64,000 bases of DNA from Limnohabitans sp. MMS-10A-192 (GCF_003063335.1 NZ_NERX01000001.1:868001-932000); one strand, 5' to 3'. Positions 28,228 through 36,922 are shown, counted from the stretch's first letter. A program made the numbers and translations. Notes: generated by a model not told the origin, from the letters alone.

Positions 28228-28361
28228 GGACCCCGGATCAAGTCCGGGGTGACAAGTCCAGGATGACACGTCCTGGGTGTCATCCCCTGAATCGGTCATC
28301 CCGGGCTTGACCCGGGATCCATCCTATGAATCGGTCATCCTGGGCTTGACCCGGGATCCAT
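28228..28361. repeat. REP-like repeat cluster
   Basis: Two direct 35-bp copies (28288-28322 and 28327-28361, one mismatch) contain the palindrome CCCGGGCTTGACCCGGG or its CTGGG variant, preceded by GTCATC. An inverted relative, GGACCCCGGATCAAGTCCGGG, starts at 28228. The cluster is transcribed within the Liv operon between the solute-binding protein and livG, where hairpins could shape mRNA levels. Confidence 0.75.
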
Positions 28362-28364
28362 GTT

Positions 28365-29552
28365 TCAGCGTTTGTTGCGAATCGGCACGTTCATTTCTTC
28401 GGGCTTGATCTCGCGGATCAGCTCAGGCACGCCCCAGGCAAAAGCCGGATCGACCTTGATCTTGAAGTGGTACATGCTTTGCATGGCCTGGTGGTCTTCC
28501 TTGCGGAAGGTCATCTTGCCCTTGGGCGTGTCAAAGCTCATGCCTTCCATGGTGCTGATCAGCTTGTTGGTGTTGGTGTCGCCATTGGTTTTCTTCAAGG
28601 CCGTGACCAAAGCCATGGCCGACGAGAAGCCGCCTGCGGTGAAGAAGTCCGGCGGTGTCTTGAACTGTTGATAGTGTGAGGCCACCATGGCGTCGTTCAC
28701 CGGGTTCTTGGGCATGCCGAAGTAATAGTAGGCCGCACCTTCCATGCCGGGGAACTGCTTGTAGGCCACCATCGCGGGCAGGATGTTGCCGCCCGTGGCG
28801 ATCTCGATGCCATAGCGCTTCAAGTCCATGTCGGCGATCTTGAAGGGGTTGCCACCGGCCCAGATGATGAAAATGATCTTGCGGCCTGGCAGCGCCTTGA
28901 GCTTGTCGATCATGCGCTGGGCACCGGCGGTGAAGTCGGTGGTGGCAGGCGGCAGGTACTCTTCGTGCACCAGCTTGGCTTTCTTGACCGAGTCCTTGAA
29001 GGCCTTCACGCCATCACGGCCAAAAGCCGAGTCCTGGGCCATGGTGACGATGCTCACGCCGTCCTTGTCCACCGCCACGGCGTTGGCAATCGCGTCCTGG
29101 CTGCTGTTGCGGCCCGTGCGGAAGATGTATTTGTTCCACTTCTCGCCAGTGATCGAGTCGGCTACAGCGGGCTCGACCAGCAAAATCTTTTTGTACTCTT
29201 CGGCCACCGGCAGCATGGCCAGCGCCACGGGCGAAGCGGTCGGGCCGACAGCCAGGTCCACCTTGTCGTCACCGTATGCGGCAGCCAACAGGTTTTTGCC
29301 CAGATCAGGCTTGCCCTGGTCGTCTTTTTCGATCACCACAATCTTGCGGCCCGCCACTTCCATCGTCCCGCCTGTCGCATAGCTCAGGCCCATCATCAAA
29401 CCGGTTTGCGTCTGCTTGCCGTAGGCCTCCAGTGGGCCAGTCTTGCTGTAGATGTGAGCGATCTTGATGTCTTTGCCCTGGGCCATGGCGGCGGGTGCCA
29501 GCAGGGCACAAGTGCTCAATGCGGCCAGAGAAATGAGGTGTCGACGGATCAT
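28365..29552 (-). CDS. Liv-type ABC transporter substrate-binding protein
   Basis: A 395-residue periplasmic binding protein of the LivK/peripla_BP_6 family. The signal peptide runs to about residue 25 (ALLAPAAMAQG), followed by DIKIAHIYSKTGPLEAYGKQ, and the mature protein keeps the family length. AGGAGA precedes the ATG at 29552; the open frame further upstream is not used because it overlaps the promoter. It is the first gene after the sigma-54 promoter. Relatives often bind aromatic acids, amides or branched amino acids, and the ligand here is unknown. Confidence 0.9.
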   Translation of the reverse strand: MIRRHLISLAALSTCALLAPAAMAQGKDIKIAHIYSKTGPLEAYGKQTQTGLMMGLSYATGGTMEVAGRKIVVIEKDDQGKPDLGKNLLAAAYGDDKVDLAVGPTASPVALAMLPVAEEYKKILLVEPAVADSITGEKWNKYIFRTGRNSSQDAIANAVAVDKDGVSIVTMAQDSAFGRDGVKAFKDSVKKAKLVHEEYLPPATTDFTAGAQRMIDKLKALPGRKIIFIIWAGGNPFKIADMDLKRYGIEIATGGNILPAMVAYKQFPGMEGAAYYYFGMPKNPVNDAMVASHYQQFKTPPDFFTAGGFSSAMALVTALKKTNGDTNTNKLISTMEGMSFDTPKGKMTFRKEDHQAMQSMYHFKIKVDPAFAWGVPELIREIKPEEMNVPIRNKR

Positions 29553-29589
29553 GCGGGTCTCCTGATAAATGGTGTTGCACCTGCATCTT

Positions 29590-29605
29590 TGCACAAGCCG
29601 TGCCA
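29590..29605 (-). promoter_or_regulatory. Sigma-54 (-24/-12) promoter of the Liv-type operon
   Basis: The minus strand reads TGGCACGGCTTGTGCA. GG and GC are exactly 10 nt apart and 8 of the 9 most conserved -24/-12 positions match TGGCACR-N4-TTGCW. The predicted start is about 28 nt upstream of the solute-binding protein ATG. The adjacent sigma-54 activator gene supports the call. Confidence 0.8.
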
Positions 29606-29688
29606 GCGGGCCAGTCACCCAAGCGATGGGCTAAGTGCTTGTCAACACGGTATTTTTGCCATATTGGCTTGTGAGCCGCCAGCACGGA

Positions 29689-29747
29689 TGTCTGAATTCG
29701 ATACAACCATTGCCTAAAATAAAGACAATGCCTTAAATTCAGACAAT
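29689..29747 (-). promoter_or_regulatory. Upstream activator site cluster
   Basis: Two direct 19-mers, 29711-29729 and 29729-29747 (16/19 identical, 18-bp period, TGCCTxAAAT..AGACAAT), plus an inverted half-site TGTCTGAATT at 29689-29698 that mirrors AATTCAGACA at 29736-29745. They lie about 85-155 bp upstream of the -24/-12 promoter, which is enhancer position for the neighbouring activator. The last copy touches the activator's stop codon. Confidence 0.65.
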
Positions 29748-31240
29748 CAAGCCAAGCGTTGGTACAGCTTGGCTCGGGACATGCCCAAGAGTTTGCTGGC
29801 CGCCAATTTGTTGCCCGCAGTCGCTTGCAAAGCGGCTTCGATCGCTCGGGTCTCCAGTTCCAGCACCTGCTCGCCCAAGGGGCGCAGCAAACCCAAAGCA
29901 TCGGCAGAAGCCTTGGAACCGCCGTTGGCAGGCGCGTTGGCGGGCGCGGCAATCTGGCTCAGCCCCGACTCCTGCAAGACCATCGCCACCGCCTTGTCGT
30001 CGATCAAGCTGCCATCGCAACGCAAAAGCAACTGCTCGATCACATTGCGCAACTCCCGCACATTGCCCCGCCAATGCTGGGCGCCCAGCAAGGCCACGGC
30101 CTGGGGTGTGAACTCTGGGTGTGGCAAGGCATTGCGCAAGGCCAGCTCTTCGGTCACCACCTCCAGCAAAGCCGGAATGTCCACCGCTCGATCGCGCAAT
30201 GGCGGCACCCGCAATGGCAAGACGTTCAAGCGGTAGTACAAGTCTTCGCGAAAGCGCCCTTCCCTGACCAATTGGGCCAGATCGCGGGAAGTGGCCGCGA
30301 TGACGCGGGCATCAAAATGCTCGAGCCGGTTGGAGCCCAGCGCTTCGAATTCGTTTTCCTGAAGGGCGCGCAACAATTTGGCTTGCAAGCCCAAGGGCAT
30401 GTCTCCGATTTCATCCAGAAACAAGGTGCCGCCATCGGCCAGCTTGAACTTGCCCTCGCGCCCCTTGCGGTCAGCGCCTGTGTAGGCGCCCGGTGCCACA
30501 CCAAAGAATTCGGCCTCCAGCAGGGTGTCGGGCACGGCGGCGATGTTCACACTCACCAGCGGGCCACGCGCCCTGGGCGATGCGGCATGGATGGCGTGGG
30601 CCAGCAACTCCTTGCCCGTGCCGGTCTCGCCCAACAACAAAATCGGGCTGCTCGATTGCGCAGCGCGACGCGCTTGCCGCTTGAGATCGGCCACCACCGC
30701 ACTGCCGCCCACAAAACTGGCAAAGCTGTGCTTGGCCTGCCGCAAACCAGCGTTCGAGCGGCGCTGCACCGCCAAGGCATCACGCGCCTCGTCCAGCTCG
30801 CGCTGCATCAGGGCAAACTTGGCCATCAAGGGCTGCAAGTTCGATTGCGGCTGGTCAAACAACACCACCCCTAGAGCACCAATCACACGCCCGGCATCGT
30901 CGCGCAGCGGATAGCGACTGACAACAAAGGTGCCCGCCTTGTTGTCCAACAAATCGATCAGGATGGGCTTGCCGGTTTCCAGCACCTGGTGCATCAAGGT
31001 GTTCTGCACCACCGAGGAGACCGGTTGACCGACAAAGTCTTCTTCCCGCGCAAAACCCAAGGCGGGCAAATAGCGGCGGTACTGGTCATTGATCCAGACC
31101 ACGCGCCCCGAACGGTCCACCAGCAACATGCCTTCGCTGGCGTTGGCAAACACATCAAACAAGGAACGCGCAGCCAAATTCAGGATGCTTTGGGCATCCT
31201 TGGGCAGATCGACCAGCAGGTCCACATCAGATGAAGGCAT
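29747..31240 (-). CDS. PAS-containing sigma-54-dependent transcriptional activator
   Basis: A 497-residue enhancer-binding protein. The N-terminal PAS domain (about 25-130, FANASEGMLLVDRSGRVVWIN) may bind a ligand. A helical linker follows, then the AAA+ domain with Walker A GETGTGKE at 204-211 and the sigma-54 contact loop GAYTGA at 251-256 (Tyr for the usual Phe). The Walker B-type GGTLFLDEIGDMP and a C-terminal Fis-type HTH (NKLAASKLLGMSRAKLYQRL) are present. There is no response-regulator receiver domain, so it likely senses a small molecule. It sits directly upstream of the Liv operon it probably controls. Confidence 0.92.
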   Translation of the reverse strand: MPSSDVDLLVDLPKDAQSILNLAARSLFDVFANASEGMLLVDRSGRVVWINDQYRRYLPALGFAREEDFVGQPVSSVVQNTLMHQVLETGKPILIDLLDNKAGTFVVSRYPLRDDAGRVIGALGVVLFDQPQSNLQPLMAKFALMQRELDEARDALAVQRRSNAGLRQAKHSFASFVGGSAVVADLKRQARRAAQSSSPILLLGETGTGKELLAHAIHAASPRARGPLVSVNIAAVPDTLLEAEFFGVAPGAYTGADRKGREGKFKLADGGTLFLDEIGDMPLGLQAKLLRALQENEFEALGSNRLEHFDARVIAATSRDLAQLVREGRFREDLYYRLNVLPLRVPPLRDRAVDIPALLEVVTEELALRNALPHPEFTPQAVALLGAQHWRGNVRELRNVIEQLLLRCDGSLIDDKAVAMVLQESGLSQIAAPANAPANGGSKASADALGLLRPLGEQVLELETRAIEAALQATAGNKLAASKLLGMSRAKLYQRLA

Positions 31241-31353
31241 GGCGCCATCTTACTGTTGGCCCAGCCCATGAAAATAAACACCAAAGAAGCGAACGCACTT
31301 GACCATAAAAGTACTTCTTTAAGGTTAAATTAAATAAACCTGACGGCTACCGA

Positions 31354-31369
31354 TACGCCAACTGGCGTA
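31354..31369. promoter_or_regulatory. 16-bp perfect palindrome upstream of the response regulator
   Basis: TACGCCAACTGGCGTA is palindromic over both 7-bp arms (TACGCCA/TGGCGTA), 35 bp before the response-regulator start. A related site, TCAGCCAATTGGCGTA, lies at 36923-36938. Confidence 0.55.
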
Positions 31370-31403
31370 TTCCATTGCGCAAAAAAGAAATTATTATCAA
31401 TTT

Positions 31404-32042
31404 ATGAATTTTGACGATTTCCGAGGCCACATCTATCTGATCGATGATGATCCATCGATTTGCCGCAGCCTTTCCTTCACGCTCAGCTCATCGAACTATT
31501 CGGTGCAGACGTTTGACAACCCACGCGCATTTTTAAAGGACTCCCTGCCCATCTCTCCTGCCGTGATTTTGCTGGACATGCGGATGCCCCAGATGACGGG
31601 GACAGAGTTGCAGATCATCCTGCGGAAAAACGGGCGTGAAACGCCAATCATCTTCATCAGCGGAGAGAGCCAACCCACAGAAATCATTGAGGCCATGAAA
31701 CTGGGCGCCATCGACTTCTTGCTCAAACCCTTCAGCATGGAATCCTTGATGACGGCCATTGAAAACGGGCTCAACAAGGATCGTGCACGACACAATGCAT
31801 TGGTGCAAGACATGGACATCCGTCAACGCTTTGGACGCCTGACCGAAAAAGAACAAGAAATATGCCGCTTGATGATCAAAGGCTACGGCAACAAGGAAAT
31901 CGCAGAACTCAACGGTTCAGCACCCGCGACCGTCAAACTCCATCGCAGTCGTGTACTCGACAAAATGGGCGCTGAAACCCTGCCAGAGTTGATCGAAATG
32001 ACTTTCGACGACAAACGCCGAATGTTCGAAGTCTTCAGCTAG
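31404..32042 (+). CDS. FixJ/NarL-type response regulator (orphan)
   Basis: A 212-residue two-domain regulator. The receiver has the acidic pocket IDDDPS, phospho-acceptor Asp58 in ILLDMRMPQ, the conserved Ser/Thr in IIFISGES and Lys in LLKPFS. The C-terminal LuxR-type HTH reads RLTEKEQEICRLMIKGYGNK and continues to VKLHRSRVLDKMGA. No histidine kinase is adjacent. Its stop overlaps the stop of the convergent solute-binding-protein gene by 3-4 bp. The SD is weak. The palindrome 35 bp upstream is a candidate autoregulatory site. Confidence 0.88.
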   Translation: MNFDDFRGHIYLIDDDPSICRSLSFTLSSSNYSVQTFDNPRAFLKDSLPISPAVILLDMRMPQMTGTELQIILRKNGRETPIIFISGESQPTEIIEAMKLGAIDFLLKPFSMESLMTAIENGLNKDRARHNALVQDMDIRQRFGRLTEKEQEICRLMIKGYGNKEIAELNGSAPATVKLHRSRVLDKMGAETLPELIEMTFDDKRRMFEVFS

Positions 32043-32848
32043 ACCTCACCGGACATTGCATGCCCCATGCGGGGGCGGCTCACATCGTAGCCAAACCACT
32101 TTTCCGAAATCGACTTGAAAGAGCCATCCTTGAGCATGGTTCTCACAGCGGTGGCCAGTTTGTCCTGCGTCTCACGATGCCCCTTGCGCACCGGCAACCC
32201 AACCGCCAAGGGAGAGGCAAAGGGCGCAGCCACCTTCAGCGGTAAATCATCACGCTCGATGTAGTACTCGGCGATCAAATTCTCTTCCAGCACCGCATCA
32301 ATCTTCTTGGCGGCCAAATCCTTCAAAGCGTCCTCAATGCGCGGATAAGCCACAACCGACTTGCCCAAGGCGCCACGGGCTTGGTCTTCAATACCGGTTT
32401 GCGCCAACACGCCCAGTTTCCTACCCACCAGATCATCCAGACTCAAAAAGTCGCGCTGGTCATCCTCATGCTGAACACTGGTCAGCTGGATCGATGCATA
32501 GGATGGCCGGACAAAATCAAACTCGCGGCGATTCTCTGGTGTGGTGAGCAACTGATTGCCAATCCAGGCAATCTCGCCCGAGCGCAACTTGTTTGAAAGC
32601 GTGGCCATGCCCTCGGGCACATGAACCAAGTGCAGCCCAAGGATCGTGCACAAACGCTGCATCACATCCAGATCAAAACCCTTCAAGCTGCCATCGCGGT
32701 CACGGAAGCTGAAAGGGGGATAGTGGCTCAAGAAGCCCACCGCCACAGAATTGACTGGCTGAGCCATTGCCTGAGACAAGGATGCAGACGAAACCACAGC
32801 GGCCACGGCTTGCGCAAGCAAGGAACGCCTGGTCATCTGCAAATTCAT
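32039..32848 (-). CDS. Periplasmic solute-binding protein (family 3), orphan
   Basis: A 269-residue binding protein of the amino-acid-type SBP_bac_3 family. The signal peptide MTRRSLLAQAVAAVVSSASL has a twin-Arg-like start. Core motifs are VGFLSHYPPFSFRDRDGSLK, GFDLDVMQRL and KKIDAVLEENLIAEYY. The start ATG at 32848 has CAGGAGA upstream, while the open frame extends to 32887. No permease or ATPase gene is nearby, so it may act with a distant transporter or as a sensing partner. Confidence 0.83.
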   Translation of the reverse strand: MNLQMTRRSLLAQAVAAVVSSASLSQAMAQPVNSVAVGFLSHYPPFSFRDRDGSLKGFDLDVMQRLCTILGLHLVHVPEGMATLSNKLRSGEIAWIGNQLLTTPENRREFDFVRPSYASIQLTSVQHEDDQRDFLSLDDLVGRKLGVLAQTGIEDQARGALGKSVVAYPRIEDALKDLAAKKIDAVLEENLIAEYYIERDDLPLKVAAPFASPLAVGLPVRKGHRETQDKLATAVRTMLKDGSFKSISEKWFGYDVSRPRMGHAMSGEV

Positions 32849-32864
32849 AGGATTGGTCTCCTGA

Positions 32865-33242
32865 TCAATCATGAAAAGCCCCATCAAAGCAATGCCTCAA
32901 TTCGTGCCCCAAATAGTTGTAACCCGTCTCCACAGGCGTCACGATCGTGCACTCCTTGCGGCGAACGTTCCAGAAAGCACAAGCCATGGCCCGAGATGTG
33001 GGCGTCACCGGAATCCCCGTGATGCGCGCGCAGTACTCATAACCATCTTGCCTGACCAAGTATTTGATTTTAGGTTGATCAATCACCCTTTTCGATACCG
33101 TTAAAGGGGTAAAGCGCACCAGATCCACCGCGGGCGGCTGCATCGTCTGGCAAGCGGTCAAAACCGACAAAACAAGCAGCACAAACAAAGACCGCAGCCA
33201 ACGGCCCAAAGCAGGTGAAAGTGATGCGACAGAGATCATCAT
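32865..33242 (-). CDS. Small lipoprotein with HExxH motif
   Basis: A 125-residue protein with a signal sequence and lipobox (SVLTACQT, Cys near residue 30), thus probably lipid-anchored. The C-terminus carries YNYLGHELRHCFDGAFHD, in which HELRH fits the zinc-metallopeptidase HExxH pattern. Four mature-part cysteines may form disulfides. The start (33242) overlaps the stop of the upstream paralogue by 4 bp (ATGA), so the pair is coupled. The family is not recognised; zinc binding and peptidase activity are inferences from the motif only. Confidence 0.65.
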   Translation of the reverse strand: MMISVASLSPALGRWLRSLFVLLVLSVLTACQTMQPPAVDLVRFTPLTVSKRVIDQPKIKYLVRQDGYEYCARITGIPVTPTSRAMACAFWNVRRKECTIVTPVETGYNYLGHELRHCFDGAFHD

Positions 33243-33571
33243 TGCGCCTGCAAGCAATGCACAAACAGATGGCCCAGCTGGGAGTGCGTGGTGCTGCTCG
33301 TCGTCACGATCGTGCACGTGGACGCGCGCACCTGCCAATACACACAGCCCTCAGGCCGAATGAACATGCCGTCCTTGGGAGAAGCCTTCTCACAATACGC
33401 CTTGGGGTCCGCCTGCTGCAGCCAGGTCACGACCGGCTCAGCGATCTTGCGCTGCGCTGCGGTAGGAGGATTGAAGAGGGTGAAGTCGAGCAGGGAATCA
33501 GCACGAGTACTCATGACCACAAGCAAGCTAATGCTTGCTGCAAGTCTCATGAGAAACACATGGCTCGACAT
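33239..33571 (-). CDS. Small secreted paralogue with degenerate zinc motif
   Basis: A 110-residue protein with a signal peptide (RLAASISLLVVMSTRA). Its C-terminal half aligns with the downstream lipoprotein: Y-C-E..CVYWQVRASTCTIVT matches CAFWNVRRKECTIVT. LGHLFVHC stands where LGHELRHC is in the neighbour, so the Glu of HExxH is lost. AGGATAAAGA precedes the ATG at 33571. It probably arose by tandem duplication and divergence. The function is unknown. Confidence 0.6.
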   Translation of the reverse strand: MSSHVFLMRLAASISLLVVMSTRADSLLDFTLFNPPTAAQRKIAEPVVTWLQQADPKAYCEKASPKDGMFIRPEGCVYWQVRASTCTIVTTSSTTHSQLGHLFVHCLQAQ

Positions 33572-33589
33572 TCTTTATCCTATTTAGAA

Positions 33590-35788
33590 TTAGGCGATGA
33601 AGTGAACATTATCAATGACAGTGGTTCCTGGAAACTTGCTGTCTTCAGTAAGCCAATTACCTGCTATGTCCCAAAGTACATAAGTATTCGATGCCGGTGC
33701 TCCTGACAAAGTTTTCTCAAAAAGTACACCAGAAATCACAGCAGTCTTGCTTGAGTATACATATGAGCTAGATGCCGCATCCCAATTTCCACTTTTAAAT
33801 GTCAAATCCTCCATAGGATTAACGGAGAACTTGGTACTCCCCGCGCTATTGACTTCAGTTGCACCAACATTAAATAAAATGTGCTTATCAATAGTAAATG
33901 CTACTCCATCTTTCTCACTGGAGTTTTGAGATCCATCAGTCACTTTAATAATAGGAAAATAAACTGTACCATGCCCGTTGCTTGAATTGTCTGGCAGGAT
34001 TTTTGTTACATCAATTGAATAACGACCATTTGAATCGGCCGTAGTCACATAAGACAATTTTGAACTTCCATCCATCACAAACTGTCCTGTAGCAACATCT
34101 TTCAAAAACACTTCGATTTTGGCATTACTCTCAGCTGCCCCCTCAATAGTGGGCGTGTCATCGTACGTAATTGAATCCGAATCTAAAATACCGGTATCGC
34201 TCTTTTGGGCTAACCAGCCTGTTTGTCCAGACGGGACAAGGGTATCAATCTTGGCACTGTCTGTAGCAAGTTGCTGCGGAACAGGGTTACCTGCTGCGTC
34301 CGAAAGAATCGCATTAACCTTTAATGTGGAACCTTCAGGAGGCAATGGCCAGTCTGTGGTGATCTGACCATCAGTAATAGCTTTTGATGTCAATGTCACT
34401 GGCTTCGTAGTCGAGCCATCACTGAATGTAATGATGTCGCCGGCAATCAGGTTCGTAGTGTCAAATTTTGCTGTGAGGACAGTGCTTTTACTCCCACCCA
34501 TTTCAGCAGCGTTAATACTGGCATCATTGTTGGTATCCAAGTCAATGGTCAGGCTGACAATACCTTTGTTATTGAGCGGAGCGGTTAGATCCAATTTGGC
34601 TACATCAGAAGCAACCGCAGACACATTCCCAGCCAAATCTTGAGCGGTCGCCATCACAGTAAGTTGTTTGCCTTCATCAGGCAACTCCCACCCCTTCGAG
34701 ACAATCTGACCGGCTTTGATATCTGCATCCGTCAAGGTCACGGTCTCAGTCTTTGTATTTGTTGCGTTGGTCAAGGCAATGACATCACCTGCGACCATTT
34801 TGGATTTATCCAAAATCACCGTCACGCTTGTGGTGATTGCAGTTCCTTTTTCAGCAGCATTGATGTAGCCATCGTTGTTCGCATCTGCATCTATTTGTAC
34901 CGCCACAGACGGTGCTTGTGTATCCACCACAAAAGACGTGCCGTCTGCTGTGCTGCTGTTGCCAGCTGCATCCGTAGCTTTAATCACGGGAGTGTATTGG
35001 GTGCCTTTGGTGTCTGTCGAAGCATCGACCAAACTATTGGGCACTTGCAAGCTGTAATTGCCATTGGCATCGGCTGTGGTTTTATAGGGACCTGTCAGCT
35101 TGCCTGCCGGATCACGGAAGGACACCTCCACAGTTGAACCCGCCTCGGCTTTGCCGGTGATGACGGGCTTCGTGATCCCAGTCAAGTTGTCCCCCAACTT
35201 GCCGGAGTCGCTGGTTGAAACTTGCGATAAAGCGCCTGTTTGTCCCGTTGGCGCTGTTGTGTCTGTGGTCGCAGCAGCCCCGCCGCCGCCACCGCCGCCC
35301 GCAGCAGCCAAACCCAACGCACCAGCGCCCAGCAACCAGGGACTGAACAAGCCTGCGGCCAGCACGCCCACAGCCGCGCCGGCAGGGGCCACTTCTGCGC
35401 CGCCCAGGGCCATGCCTACCACCTGACCCGCGTCCGCCAGCATGGGCACGCTGGCCATGCCTGAGGCGTTTTCCGGGATGTATTCATAAAACTTGCCCGA
35501 CTCCGCTTCACCGATCAGACCATTGAAGTTGTCAGCGGTGACCGTGTAATAGTCTTCAATCACCAGGTCGGTGGTTTTGCTGCCTTCAAAGCTGACTTTG
35601 AGGTCTTTGCCTTGGCGGCTTGCTCGGATGTTTTCAGGCCCAAAGCCGGTCTCTGGATCAATCAGTTGATAGCGGGCACCGCTGACTGCCTTGACAGTCA
35701 CGGCTTGGCCCTTGGAGCCCGCTTGTGGAATGTCCAGAGCTTTGGCGTCTTTACCCTGGTTGATTTTGATTTGGTATGTCTTGGTCAT
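33590..35788 (-). CDS. Bap-like Ig-repeat surface protein
   Basis: A 732-residue protein. The N-terminus (about 1-140) resembles the prefix domain of BapA/LapF-type biofilm adhesins (DLKVSFEGSKTTDLVIEDYY) and is followed by a hydrophobic stretch and a glycine run (AAAGGGGGGGAAA, about 162-174). Then come bacterial Ig-like modules (PVITGKAEAGSTVEVSFRD; VIKATDAAGNSS). Two EF-hand loops, DANNDGYINAAE and DTNNDASINAAE, suggest calcium binding. No RTX nonapeptides or typical type I secretion tail are seen. AT content rises towards the C-terminal end (33.6-34.2 kb). It is probably a biofilm or surface protein, with the export route uncertain. Confidence 0.72.
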   Translation of the reverse strand: MTKTYQIKINQGKDAKALDIPQAGSKGQAVTVKAVSGARYQLIDPETGFGPENIRASRQGKDLKVSFEGSKTTDLVIEDYYTVTADNFNGLIGEAESGKFYEYIPENASGMASVPMLADAGQVVGMALGGAEVAPAGAAVGVLAAGLFSPWLLGAGALGLAAAGGGGGGGAAATTDTTAPTGQTGALSQVSTSDSGKLGDNLTGITKPVITGKAEAGSTVEVSFRDPAGKLTGPYKTTADANGNYSLQVPNSLVDASTDTKGTQYTPVIKATDAAGNSSTADGTSFVVDTQAPSVAVQIDADANNDGYINAAEKGTAITTSVTVILDKSKMVAGDVIALTNATNTKTETVTLTDADIKAGQIVSKGWELPDEGKQLTVMATAQDLAGNVSAVASDVAKLDLTAPLNNKGIVSLTIDLDTNNDASINAAEMGGSKSTVLTAKFDTTNLIAGDIITFSDGSTTKPVTLTSKAITDGQITTDWPLPPEGSTLKVNAILSDAAGNPVPQQLATDSAKIDTLVPSGQTGWLAQKSDTGILDSDSITYDDTPTIEGAAESNAKIEVFLKDVATGQFVMDGSSKLSYVTTADSNGRYSIDVTKILPDNSSNGHGTVYFPIIKVTDGSQNSSEKDGVAFTIDKHILFNVGATEVNSAGSTKFSVNPMEDLTFKSGNWDAASSSYVYSSKTAVISGVLFEKTLSGAPASNTYVLWDIAGNWLTEDSKFPGTTVIDNVHFIA

Positions 35789-35843
35789 TGCAGTGGCCTT
35801 TTAACAAGTGGCTTGAAAATGAAAATGCTTTGAATGTGAAATG

Positions 35844-36827
35844 TCAGTTGCGAACGCCGAACACGGACACCTCAACACGGCGGTTTGGGGCGTGGCATTG
35901 CTTGTTGTTGGGGGTGGGCTCGTTACCGCATTCGGTTTTCACAAGCTCAGCCGCGCCACGGCCATCGGTTTGAATTCCTTTTGTCGGGTTGATACCGCCC
36001 GCCCGAATTTGCTCCGCCACGGTGATGGCGCGGTCTTCAGACAGCTTTCGGTTGAGCTTCTTGGGGCCAATGGCATCCGTGAAACCGATGACCCGAATGC
36101 TGTCGACCGAGCGGTATTCGCTCTTGACTTTTTGGACCAGCAATTCAATGGCGTTGTAGCCTGCGGGGCGAAGTTCTGCTTTGCCAAACTCAAACAAGGC
36201 ATCGGCTTGTAATGCAAATTTTTGATCGCCCAAGGGCATGGCCATGGGGGCTGCTACTTCTACGCCATCCACACATTCCCTGACGGCCTTCACACGCGAA
36301 ACTGTGTGGATTTGGCGGCGGATATTTCTCAACTCGGTTTGAGCCGTCGACGCGTTGACCAGTTGCAAACTTGGCGGTGCATAAGCGCTCTCTTGCAAAC
36401 GCAGATAGACAGTCTTGCCGGCGTCGAACTGGATGCGCTGCCCTGCTTCTTGTTTGCCGGTGTGCTGGCGACTGGCATCGTCAAGCACTGACTGAACGGC
36501 CATGGCACCCGGGACGATGCAGGTTTCGGCAAAGCCACCGCGCAGCAAGGAGGTGTGGTAACGGCCATCCAGGTAGATGTTGACTGGCTGCGGCGCAAGC
36601 ACCGACGTAGGGCGATAAAAGAAGACTTTGCTCAGTTGGTTGCCAACGGGCCTGCTGCCGGCATACAACTCGCCATACGCCTCAATGTTCACAGAGCCGG
36701 CGGTAGCAGCGGCGCTGTCCTTGCCAACTTGCGCATGTGTTGTTGCTGTGCACGCGAGCAACAACACGGATGCGAGCGCTGCGTGCTGTACGCCGCACAT
36801 GGGAAGCTTGAAAAACCTATTCATCAT
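35844..36827 (-). CDS. OmpA-domain outer-membrane/periplasmic protein
   Basis: A 327-residue protein with a signal peptide (ALASVLLLACTATTHAQ, cleaved near residue 33), a central domain of unknown type, and a C-terminal OmpA-like peptidoglycan-binding domain (ALFEFGKAELRPAGYNAIEL, VIGFTDAIG, LSEDRAITVAEQI, NRRVEVSVFG). The frame is open to a GTG at 36857; the ATG at 36827 with AGGG 8 nt upstream is preferred. It lies 55 bp upstream of the Bap-like gene in the same direction, so the pair may form one surface-protein unit. Confidence 0.83.
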   Translation of the reverse strand: MMNRFFKLPMCGVQHAALASVLLLACTATTHAQVGKDSAAATAGSVNIEAYGELYAGSRPVGNQLSKVFFYRPTSVLAPQPVNIYLDGRYHTSLLRGGFAETCIVPGAMAVQSVLDDASRQHTGKQEAGQRIQFDAGKTVYLRLQESAYAPPSLQLVNASTAQTELRNIRRQIHTVSRVKAVRECVDGVEVAAPMAMPLGDQKFALQADALFEFGKAELRPAGYNAIELLVQKVKSEYRSVDSIRVIGFTDAIGPKKLNRKLSEDRAITVAEQIRAGGINPTKGIQTDGRGAAELVKTECGNEPTPNNKQCHAPNRRVEVSVFGVRN

Positions 36828-36922
36828 GACTCTATCCCTCATCCTTTGTTTGTTCACAAAGACTTAAATAGCTTTGTTAAAAATTGAATGAGGTATCTTC
36901 GTTGAATTATTTAGTTTTAAAA

